The notes beneath the pieces were generated by a model. It did no database searches. It saw only the letters and a program-made list of their open reading frames with translations, and had not been told where the DNA came from. Below are positions 7,686-13,701 of a stretch of DNA of 13,701 bases, piece by piece. This stretch comes from Granulosicoccus sp964435305 (lineage in GTDB: Bacteria; Pseudomonadota; Gammaproteobacteria; Granulosicoccales; Granulosicoccaceae): contig CAYSZH010000128.1 in NCBI GenBank assembly GCA_964435305.1, positions 1 to 13,701 of the forward strand. Direction: 5' to 3'. Each line of letters begins with the position of its first letter. Positions within the stretch are counted from its first letter, which is position 1. Both the position numbers and the translations under genes were made by a program.

Positions 7686-8806
7686 CGCAAGTTTAACCAA
7701 ATATCAGCCGCAATTTCCTCTAATTCTGGCGATAACGGGTATATCCCCGGGTCTGGCCTTTCTTCGAGCAACACCTGCATTAAGATAATAAGCTCGGAAA
7801 ACAGAAATTCGACAATCTCATCAGGCACGCTGCTACCCGTAAAATTAACTGGATAGCCTTTGTTAACAAGGTAGAGCACGCGCCCATCGTGTAATGTATG
7901 TGCATCAATGTGTTTATGCACTGCCGCCACATTATCTGTTTGCGAATGCAGGTAGGGCAGATCGGCTTCATGGTCTTTAGATGCGCCGCTGACGATAAAG
8001 CATTTATGCGGTAATTGATCAATTATTTCTTTTGTAATCGATTGCCTGCCGCTGACCCCGACTACCATGGCAGGGTTACCCACCGCATCTGTTTTACGAT
8101 ACACGGCAAAACCATCAACGCTTGCATCAACTAACTTGATTATATCGGTATCAAAAACAGTAACGGCTACCCCACGTTTTCTTAGGCTATGTGCGGTACC
8201 AGCGCCCACCCAACCATACCCCGCCACCATCGCTCTGCGCCCAACAAGCGATATACCGGTTTCGCGTAAAATGTTATCCAGTGCCGCTGCGACGGCGTCA
8301 CCCACCATTTTGCCTTCAACTTCCTTCAAGCGTGTTTGCGCACAATTGAGTTGAGGGACCAAAAGCGTATCCAGCTCCTGAGCAACCCATACTCCCTGTT
8401 TGGTTATCTCCAGCGCACCAATTACCCTCTGTGCGCGATCAGAAAAGTGCTGGTGCAGAGATTTAATCGCATAACCACCCACTTCATGGATTACAAGTTG
8501 CGTGTTTTCTTCCTCGCAGCGTTGTAAGCAAGCATCAAGCTCGTTTGTAATCGTATCCTGCAGTTGCTCGAAAGTGGGTGTTAGAACGCGTATTCCTTGC
8601 GCTTCTAATTCAGCGACTACTTTATTGTCACCCGAATAACCAATGCCAATAACACAGCTAAGTTGAACATGCTTATGCAGTAGAAGCAACAGGCGCAGTG
8701 TGTCCGGATAGAGGTGCTGGACGACGAACTGACAAACGCGTGGGTACTCTTCAAGTGAAATGCGCTTTGCAGTTTCACCTAAAAAATCCGGGAGTATGGC
8801 ACTCAT
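7682..8806 (-). CDS. S-adenosylhomocysteine hydrolase-fold NAD-binding protein, catalytically divergent
   Basis: A 374-residue protein that follows the adenosylhomocysteinase fold but is shorter than true enzymes (about 430-470). The Rossmann motif is plain: VAGYGWVGAG at 194-203 against VAGYGDVGKG in the family, followed by an acidic strand end (VFDTD, 217-221). E133 in ALEITKQGV matches the family EETTTG, and VNFTGSS (320-326) matches the CATGHP segment. By eye the catalytic lysine-aspartate pair of TKSKFD is R and V here (TRLKEV, 158-163), the histidine of ATGHP is missing, the N-terminal HMTxQTA segment is absent, and so is the KPDHYRY tail. It may bind NAD and a nucleoside-like ligand without classical hydrolysis. 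It starts 17 bases after a SAM methyltransferase gene, which suggests a joint role around SAM or SAH. No good Shine-Dalgarno precedes the ATG, hinting at translational coupling. Confidence 0.8.
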   Translation of the reverse strand: MSAILPDFLGETAKRISLEEYPRVCQFVVQHLYPDTLRLLLLLHKHVQLSCVIGIGYSGDNKVVAELEAQGIRVLTPTFEQLQDTITNELDACLQRCEEENTQLVIHEVGGYAIKSLHQHFSDRAQRVIGALEITKQGVWVAQELDTLLVPQLNCAQTRLKEVEGKMVGDAVAAALDNILRETGISLVGRRAMVAGYGWVGAGTAHSLRKRGVAVTVFDTDIIKLVDASVDGFAVYRKTDAVGNPAMVVGVSGRQSITKEIIDQLPHKCFIVSGASKDHEADLPYLHSQTDNVAAVHKHIDAHTLHDGRVLYLVNKGYPVNFTGSSVPDEIVEFLFSELIILMQVLLEERPDPGIYPLSPELEEIAADIWLNLR

Positions 8807-8823
8807 GTTTATTAGTAATCAGG

Positions 8824-9699
8824 CTACTTTTTGGGTCGAGCAACAAACAGAAAATCGTTAGAGAGCGTTTTCATGAAACCAAGTTTACCCAGGGTGTTGG
8901 ATAACCATAAATCGATTGGCTTAAGGGGGCCCCATTCGAAAGTGTGAGATCGCAGGTGCATAAAAAGCTTTCCGAGCCGATTATCAGCGGTATAGCGTTT
9001 GCTTGCCATTGGCAAGTATGGAATGACAGACAGATAGCCCAGCCCTTGAACTGACTGGATATCAAAATGCGCTTCGATAACGTTTCGCCATTCCTGTTGC
9101 GTCAGTCTAATCTTGTGTTCGGGATAAATAAGGTGCTTAAGTTTGAATCGATCTAATCTGTACATTTGTGGCAGGGTTATAATCACGGCGCTATCCGCTG
9201 GTATCATATTTTTAATCCTACCCACGATAGCTTGCAATTCACTGATATCTTCATGTAGGTGTTCCAGCACATCAAGCATCAGTACAATATCTGGCGCGAA
9301 ATCGACTTGAGGGTGCGATTCCAATAAATTGATAACCGAGTCTGGTTTAAATTTGGGTTCATAGTCTGTGCCGTAATAGGTGAAGTCCAGCTCCAGCGAT
9401 TCCAGATAGTGTTTCGCAACTTGCAAGCCGCAACCTATATCCAATACTTTTGGGTGTTCCAAATTCAGCTTGTCTATCTCTTGTTTGACCAGACAAAATT
9501 TAACGTGATTAAACAAATTTCTTTCGTTGGTTTCGAATAATCGTTTGACAAGATAGGGGGACATCTCATCAACGGCAGGTTTTTGCTCAACAGTCTGTGA
9601 GTCGACTGGTTCAACTTTTGCCTCTTTTGAGTGCGGCTCAGCTGGCGAAACTTCTATCGAATTTACTTCTTCCTTTGATTCATCGTTATCGATAATCAC
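8824..9699 (-). CDS. Class I SAM-dependent methyltransferase with acidic N-terminal extension
   Basis: A 291-residue Rossmann-fold methyltransferase. Motif I is VLDIGCG (85-91), the acidic residue that binds the SAM ribose is D112 (YYGTDYEP), and the motif II/III region is PDIVLMLDVLEHLHED (136-151), typical of the Methyltransf_11/12 type. The substrate cannot be deduced; the C-terminal half (KLKHLIYPEHKIRLTQQEW, 186-204, and the DFLFVARPKK end) resembles methyltransferases found beside polysaccharide genes. Residues 4-45 are rich in E, D, S and P and look disordered, an unusual extension. The GTG start at 9697-9699 is backed by AAGGGA seven bases upstream. It is the first gene of a two-gene unit with the SAHH-like protein, which begins 17 bases after its stop. 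Confidence 0.9.
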   Translation of the reverse strand: MIIDNDESKEEVNSIEVSPAEPHSKEAKVEPVDSQTVEQKPAVDEMSPYLVKRLFETNERNLFNHVKFCLVKQEIDKLNLEHPKVLDIGCGLQVAKHYLESLELDFTYYGTDYEPKFKPDSVINLLESHPQVDFAPDIVLMLDVLEHLHEDISELQAIVGRIKNMIPADSAVIITLPQMYRLDRFKLKHLIYPEHKIRLTQQEWRNVIEAHFDIQSVQGLGYLSVIPYLPMASKRYTADNRLGKLFMHLRSHTFEWGPLKPIDLWLSNTLGKLGFMKTLSNDFLFVARPKK

Positions 9700-9706
9700 A
9701 CTAGAT

Positions 9707-9712
9707 TCCCTT
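9707..9712 (-). promoter_or_regulatory. Ribosome-binding site that fixes the GTG start of the methyltransferase
   Basis: The minus strand reads AAGGGA, then seven bases, then GTG. This is the best-placed Shine-Dalgarno in the window and supports GTG rather than a later ATG as the start. Confidence 0.7.
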
Positions 9713-9906
9713 TATTATTTTTCTGTTGTTTATATTTGTGTAACCTACGCGGACGTATTAACCTATTTGTTGCAACGTACAGCCTTATATTAGCGCTGAT
9801 GCGTAATATATGGAACAGTAGTTCATGATTTTTAGTTGATTAATTTAAATAACGTGGCGTATAACTGAATTTGTAAACAGCGTTTTTAAACCTGTGGCTA
9901 AAGGCA

Positions 9907-9924
9907 AACTGCCTATTTGCAGTT
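9907..9924. repeat. Inverted repeat AACTGC-N6-GCAGTT upstream of the HAD gene
   Basis: AACTGC (9907-9912) and GCAGTT (9919-9924) are perfect 6-base inverted copies around CTATTT, about 20 bases before the HAD start codon. It could be an operator or a weak mRNA hairpin. The 246 bases between the methyltransferase and the HAD gene are AT-rich and show nothing else I can name. Confidence 0.35.
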
Positions 9925-9945
9925 GGTAACAAGTTGAAAAATATA

Positions 9946-10544
9946 ATGAATGAAAACATCGTGCTGGACATCGGAAATGTCATTTGTAGCTGGAATCCAG
10001 ATAGATTGACGGGTGCGATTTTCTCTGATGGATCACAAAAAACCTCAGCGCTTGATGCGACTATTCGACATTCTGACTGGCTGTTGCTCGATCGTGGTGC
10101 ACTATCATTGGACGAGGCCAAAGCCCGTGCACACGCACGGAGCACCTTGCCAGCAGAATCCATCGAAGCTCTTTATCGTAATCTGCCAGAATCCTTGACG
10201 CCAATAGACACCACCGTTGAGGCAATGCTGGCAGCACACAATGCTGGCGTGCCCATTTACATACTCTCAAACATGCAAGCCCATGCATGGGGATATATAT
10301 TTGAGAAATACGAATTCTGGTCGGTTGGCTCAGGTGTTGTTGTGTCTTGCGATGCGGGATTGTTTAAACCTGACACGCGAATTTATGCTCACCTGTGTAG
10401 CAATTTGATCTTAAACCTGAATCTTGTATTTTCATCGATGATATGCAGGAGAATATAGACGTGGCCATAGCCTGCGGCTGGCATGGCAAGCAGCTAACTA
10501 ACAGGGACAAGGGTGATAAAGTCGGTTCAGGAATCCATTGTTAA
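9946..10544 (+). pseudogene. HAD-superfamily hydrolase (YihX-like), frameshifted
   Basis: The protein begins like a HAD-IA phosphatase: motif I VLDIGNV with the nucleophile Asp, HSDWLLLDRGALSLDEA in the cap, motif II YILSNM and motif III KPD. After CSN the open frame goes out of phase and stops at TAG 10456-10458. Reading one base over gives NFDLKPESCIFIDDMQEN, then ACGWHG, ending at TAA 10542-10544; this carries motif IV (IDD) and the usual C-terminus. One T is missing from the run at 10404-10406. Restored, the protein would be 199 residues, the normal family length. As it stands, the product lacks the Mg-binding Asp pair and should be inactive. Either this is a real recent mutation or a homopolymer sequencing error. 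The start is ATG 9946; a TTG at 9934 is possible. It is followed 102 bases later by a GNAT gene. Confidence 0.88.
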
Positions 10545-10646
10545 AAACCGCCGTTGAAAGAATATCGATTAAGTTAGGTGTTTGCCTGAGCATCCTTGGT
10601 AGTTCTATCAGACAATTTTACTGGATCATATCAACAGGTTTATATA

Positions 10647-11066
10647 ATGAATGTAAGAACGTACGCGGCCAAAGATGCTGAGCGGCTGATTAATTTATGG
10701 TCGAAGGTATTTCCGAATGATCCTCCACATAATGACCCCACGCTGGTATTGCAAAAAAAACTGGCGGTCGACAATCTAATCTTTGTGATAGAAGACGGTG
10801 CTGATTTGATAGGAGCATGTATGGCAGGTTATGACGGACATCGAGGTTGGCTATATTCGGTTGCGGTGTTGCCTGAGTCTCGTCGTGCTGGTGCGGGTAC
10901 CCAATTGGTAAAAAAGGCGATGCAGGCACTTAATCAATTAGGCTGTCAAAAGATTAATTTACAGATCCGCGCGGACAATACTGAAGTTAAATCGTTTTAT
11001 CAATCGCTTGGCTTTGATATTGAAGAAAGGTTGAGTATGGGATATCTGAACAAGCAAGGTGACTAA
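10647..11066 (+). CDS. GNAT-family N-acetyltransferase, YpeA-like
   Basis: A 139-residue single-domain acetyltransferase. The central GYDGHRGWLYSVAVLPESRR (61-80) closely resembles the E. coli YpeA segment, and R79-R-A-G-A-G84 is the acetyl-CoA pyrophosphate-binding motif R/Q-x-x-G-x-G/A. The C-terminal LQIRADNTEVKSFYQSLGF is the usual GNAT motif B. Known family members transfer the acetyl group from acetyl-CoA to an amine; no substrate is known to me for YpeA. I chose ATG 10647 because the alignment to YpeA begins there (MNVR.Y...D) and AGGT lies about 9 bases upstream; an in-frame TTG at 10596 would add 17 unlike residues. It is convergent with the selenoprotein-B-like gene. Confidence 0.92.
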   Translation: MNVRTYAAKDAERLINLWSKVFPNDPPHNDPTLVLQKKLAVDNLIFVIEDGADLIGACMAGYDGHRGWLYSVAVLPESRRAGAGTQLVKKAMQALNQLGCQKINLQIRADNTEVKSFYQSLGFDIEERLSMGYLNKQGD

Positions 11067-11126
11067 ATTAGAGTTAAATCCTTATTGATGGTGTAAAGAA
11101 CTGAGGGAAGCTACATCGGGTTTGTG

Positions 11127-11157
11127 CACAGCTACTGATGCAGTTCATTCAGCTGTG
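11127..11157. repeat. Inverted repeat CACAGCT-N17-AGCTGTG in the convergent gap
   Basis: CACAGCT (11127-11133) and AGCTGTG (11151-11157) are perfect 7-base inverted copies about 60-90 bases after the GNAT stop. The 17-base loop is long and no T run follows, so it is a poor terminator on its own; it may fold as an mRNA 3' end structure. Confidence 0.3.
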
Positions 11158-11208
11158 GGTTGGCAGCCAGAGTTTTAAATGTCATAAAGTAAATCAGCCA
11201 TGAATGGT

Positions 11209-11226
11209 AGCGCTACACGCGCTTTT
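11209..11226 (+). terminator. Weak candidate terminator after the GNAT gene
   Basis: AGCGC (11209-11213), a five-base loop and GCGCT (11219-11223) form a GC-rich 5-bp stem whose last base begins a run of four T (11223-11226). It ends just before the stop codon of the convergent gene. The stem is short and the T run brief, so the call is tentative. Confidence 0.35.
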
Positions 11227-11228
11227 GC

Positions 11229-12125
11229 TTAGCGAATGTCACTATTATGTGCGTGTAGTTTTGCTGCATCAAATGCGATGCGGCGTTTGGCTAGCTCCGC
11301 TTCAGATAATAAATCGGGGTTGGAATAGTATTGCTTCCATTCATCGTTAGTATCCCAGCGTTGATCTGAGTGTATGGTGGTACCTGCGCTGGTAGCCTGC
11401 TCTAGTACTGAAAGCGCTTTTTCCAATGTGTCGTCTTGCGATGTGACATCGTGTGGCTTACCACAGGCGTTGCCCAGTGGAAAATCACTGAAGAGGAAGC
11501 GTGGTGCTCCTGCATGTTCTACAATATCCAGCGCACATCCCATGACGACGGTTGCGATACCTGCCTCTTCAAGAACACGTGCAGCCAGTGTTACAGATTG
11601 ATGGCAAACCGGGCAGTTGGGGGCAAACAGTACGGCATCGAGTTTGTCGTCTAAACTCAGTGCCAGTAATTCGCGACAGTATTTTTCAACCGTTTTATTT
11701 TGTGAGCGGTCGGTTGGCAATCCATAGAACGATGGCGCTACAGCCGCGATACGCCGTGTGTTTTTAGCACGCATTAACGCTTGCAGCGGAAAATAGCTAT
11801 TGATGTCAGTTGCGCTTGTGTTATCACGATCAATCGCAATATGTGAGATTCTTAAATCAGGATCTTTGTCGGTAGGTGCCCGATACACCTCAAAAAATTT
11901 AGCCTTGCCATTGTAGGGTGCTCCGGGGCCTTGATCACCGCTGTTCGGCTGATAAGGTGCGGCGGTTGTCACGATGCCTACCATGCATTCAGCAAGTGGT
12001 TTTTTTAGAGGGCTGAAAGGCACCTTGGAATGATGTGCCCACCGGTACGGGTTATCGTACCCAAGCGCGAGATAGTAGTTGCGAGTGCGCTCCATATAGT
12101 GAATAGGCGATGTCATAACAGGCAT
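11229..12125 (-). CDS. Glycine/sarcosine/betaine reductase selenoprotein B-like protein (Cys form)
   Basis: A protein of about 298 residues that I recognise as the short, stand-alone selenoprotein-B-like family found in aerobic proteobacteria: RTRNYYLALGYDNPYRWAHH near the start, VGIVTTAAPYQP, GDQGPGAPYN, LRISHIAIDRDN, APNCPVCHQ, VVMGC and LFSDFPLGN. In true GrdB the active site is Sec-x-x-Cys in anaerobic amino-acid reductases. Here the matching place appears to be C171-P-V-C174, with no in-frame TGA, so a dithiol redox site is possible. No GrdA, GrdC, GrdD or thioredoxin-system gene lies nearby, so glycine reductase activity is unlikely and the function is unknown. The start is uncertain: GTG 12131, ATG 12125 (chosen, GGG nine bases upstream) and ATG 12116 are all in frame before the conserved region. 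It sits alone, with a strong terminator upstream separating it from the glycanase gene. Confidence 0.85.
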   Translation of the reverse strand: MPVMTSPIHYMERTRNYYLALGYDNPYRWAHHSKVPFSPLKKPLAECMVGIVTTAAPYQPNSGDQGPGAPYNGKAKFFEVYRAPTDKDPDLRISHIAIDRDNTSATDINSYFPLQALMRAKNTRRIAAVAPSFYGLPTDRSQNKTVEKYCRELLALSLDDKLDAVLFAPNCPVCHQSVTLAARVLEEAGIATVVMGCALDIVEHAGAPRFLFSDFPLGNACGKPHDVTSQDDTLEKALSVLEQATSAGTTIHSDQRWDTNDEWKQYYSNPDLLSEAELAKRRIAFDAAKLHAHNSDIR

Positions 12126-12212
12126 TGTCACAGCCCAAGCGCATCGGCGTCAATAGTGGCAGCACATTACTTTGAGCATCGAAATCAGAACGTTAAATAA
12201 ACAGCAGGACAA

Positions 12213-12242
12213 AAAAACGGCTCCGATTAAGGAGCCGTTTTT
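12213..12242. terminator. Strong bidirectional intrinsic terminator
   Basis: AAAAACGGCTCC (12213-12224), loop GATTAA, and GGAGCCGTTTTT (12231-12242) form a perfect 12-bp stem with A and T tracts on both sides. On the minus strand the stem is followed by seven T, ending transcription of the GH16 gene 26 bases after its stop and insulating the downstream gene. Confidence 0.93.
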
Positions 12243-12267
12243 GTTTAAAGCATGTGCTTTTTAGTTA

Positions 12268-13701
12268 CTACTGATCTGGGTAAATACCGCTACCGGCATA
12301 CTCAGCTCGCTGGTAGGCCCTGATGTAGTCAATTTCGAGCTGCAGTGGGAAGATGGACTCATCGTCTGCAGGTGTAGGTGCCCATGCACTGCCTGCGACG
12401 AGATACGCGACGATATTCATTTGCTGTCTTGCCACTTGCGGCCCGCTTAGACGTTTAATCTCTTTTCCGTCGATGTACCAGATAACCAGCTGAGGCTCCC
12501 ACAGTACACCATAGGTGTGGTAGTCCGCTCCATAACGCTCATCGTTCTCATTCTTGTGAATCATGGTTGGCGAAGAGCGCGTGGTGCTGGTATCAACAGC
12601 ATCACGGTAGTGGTAAGTCTGGAACGCATCTTCATCACCAAACGGGTTGTCGCCAAGATACTCAACAATATCGATTTCTGGCGAATGATTAGCCACCCAG
12701 CGGCGGAATAAAAAGAAGCTTGATACGGTTCCCGGTGTATCGCTGACTTTCATTCGGCTCTCAACATACCCGTAAGTAAATCCGAGTTTATCGTGCGACG
12801 ACAAAGTACCAGAGAGAAACGCACACTTTTCACCACCATTGGGGTGTGTACCTTCACAAGATTCTGGCAATGAATCTTTGAAAGTATCCGGTGTTGGAAC
12901 CGCTTCAATGGTCAATATGCCGTTGGAGAGTTTGAATGGGTCGTAGCCAAAACCTGGTTGATCTTGAGTATCAACAAAGTACTGTTGTTCCTGATTTACG
13001 AGAACATCGGGGCCCCAGGTAAGGCGAGTGTTCCATTTGCTCGAGTTGATTTGCGCTTCTTCAAACTCGTCTTCAAATACCAGTGAAAACTTGTCGAGAA
13101 AGAAAGCCGGATCAGAGAGGTCATGGTCCTGTGCAAAGGAATCATCTGGGTGCTTGTCAAAATCATCATAGTTAGGCACCGGCGAGTTTGCTTCCATATG
13201 GTAGTTGATAGTGAGCTCGTCGGATTCAGGAGAAACGTTTCCAAGATCATCCACAGCCGATACGGTGTAAGTGTAAGTTGCGCCTTCCACTGGGGTGTTT
13301 TCGCGGCAGTTGTGCAGCAGCTGATCGAATTGTGTGTAGTTACAATCAATAAAAGAGGTTGTTCGCCAATACTTGTCAACTTCAAATTGCGCCCGATCGG
13401 TTTGATCGCCGCGTATGGTGTAGATGGTTTCATCACCCGCTTCATTAGTTCGGCGCAAGCGATATTCAACGACAGCGCCGTCATCGTTAGAGGGTGCCCA
13501 GTTGATTTCTGCCCAGTCGTTACCCACGAGCTCTGCGCGCAAGTTTTTAGGAGTAGTGGGGGCGCCACCTGGAACGGCTGGTTCTGAATCTATTTCCAGG
13601 GTTGCGCCAAACTTGTCATTTTGGTCGGGGCTTGGAATTGCGTCAGCAAATGGGTCTGGCAAAATTGGAGGATTACCCAGGTCGGAACGGCCCGGTAGGG
13701 T
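12268..13701 (-). CDS. Secreted fibronectin-III plus GH16 glycoside hydrolase (C-terminal 477 residues, cut by window edge)
   Basis: The frame is open from the stop at 12268 to the right edge, so the N-terminus, including any signal peptide, is outside the window. From the edge: a Pro/Asp-rich linker (about 1-45), a fibronectin type III domain (about 48-168, PKNLRAEL...WAEINWAPS...YTYTVSAVD), an acidic linker, and a GH16 domain (about 205-465). The GH16 active site ExDxxE is intact as EIDIVE at 12661-12678, giving the nucleophile and acid/base glutamates. WGPDVLVNQEQQYF and GYVESRMKV are also family hallmarks. Members cleave beta-1,3 or beta-1,4 glucans or galactans in marine polysaccharides; the specificity cannot be read here. 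Four cysteines in two close pairs suggest disulphides and export. The gene ends at a strong terminator. Confidence 0.93.
   Translation of the reverse strand, partial: TLPGRSDLGNPPILPDPFADAIPSPDQNDKFGATLEIDSEPAVPGGAPTTPKNLRAELVGNDWAEINWAPSNDDGAVVEYRLRRTNEAGDETIYTIRGDQTDRAQFEVDKYWRTTSFIDCNYTQFDQLLHNCRENTPVEGATYTYTVSAVDDLGNVSPESDELTINYHMEANSPVPNYDDFDKHPDDSFAQDHDLSDPAFFLDKFSLVFEDEFEEAQINSSKWNTRLTWGPDVLVNQEQQYFVDTQDQPGFGYDPFKLSNGILTIEAVPTPDTFKDSLPESCEGTHPNGGEKCAFLSGTLSSHDKLGFTYGYVESRMKVSDTPGTVSSFFLFRRWVANHSPEIDIVEYLGDNPFGDEDAFQTYHYRDAVDTSTTRSSPTMIHKNENDERYGADYHTYGVLWEPQLVIWYIDGKEIKRLSGPQVARQQMNIVAYLVAGSAWAPTPADDESIFPLQLEIDYIRAYQRAEYAGSGIYPDQ

Noticed and set aside
10596..10646. Upstream TTG start for the GNAT gene
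   Set aside because: The 17 extra residues do not fit the YpeA-type N-terminus and ATG 10647 has a better-placed AGGT.
13123..13587. A 154-codon plus-strand frame opposite the GH16 gene
   Set aside because: No family features; the opposite strand encodes clear fibronectin-III and linker sequence.

Overview
The window reads as a piece of a bacterial chromosome, most likely from a marine or aquatic gammaproteobacterium. The evidence is moderate base composition, a LexA box of the classical gammaproteobacterial type (CTGT-N8-ACAG), and a gene mix typical of such organisms: DnaE2, PAS-GGDEF-EAL, DUF4396, a YpeA-like GNAT and a secreted GH16 glycanase. The taxon is inferred from gene content only. 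I see no rRNA, tRNA, CRISPR array, insertion sequence or phage gene.

Layout, left to right. (1) A minus-strand pair, a DUF4396 membrane protein (377-823) followed by the start of an AlaX-type tRNA-Ala editing hydrolase that runs off the left edge (1-327). (2) A gene-free stretch (831-1307) with little recognisable content beyond a weak promoter, a direct repeat and a small hairpin holding the ribosome-binding site of the next gene. (3) An aldo/keto reductase (1308-2285, +), convergent with an error-prone polymerase dnaE2 (2297-5434, -). dnaE2 has a near-perfect LexA operator directly against its start codon, so it is almost certainly SOS-induced. Its usual partners imuA and imuB are not in the window. 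(4) A PAS-PAS-GGDEF-EAL cyclic-di-GMP enzyme (5670-7685, +), whose stop codon overlaps by 4 bases with the convergent gene after it. (5) A minus-strand two-gene unit: a class I SAM methyltransferase (8824-9699) followed 17 bases later by a divergent S-adenosylhomocysteine-hydrolase-fold protein (7682-8806) that appears to have lost key catalytic residues. (6) A HAD-family hydrolase (9946-10544, +) broken by a one-base deletion in a T run, then a YpeA-like GNAT acetyltransferase (10647-11066, +). (7) A minus-strand gene for a glycine/sarcosine/betaine reductase selenoprotein-B-like protein with a CxxC motif (11229-12125), a strong bidirectional terminator (12213-12242), and the C-terminal part of a secreted fibronectin-III plus GH16 glycoside hydrolase that runs off the right edge (12268-13701).

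The genes do not form one pathway; this is mostly ordinary chromosomal backbone in short transcription units. The parts most worth a second look are the methyltransferase plus SAHH-like pair, the SOS box that would leave dnaE2 with almost no 5' leader, the frameshifted HAD gene, and the stand-alone selenoprotein-B-like protein.
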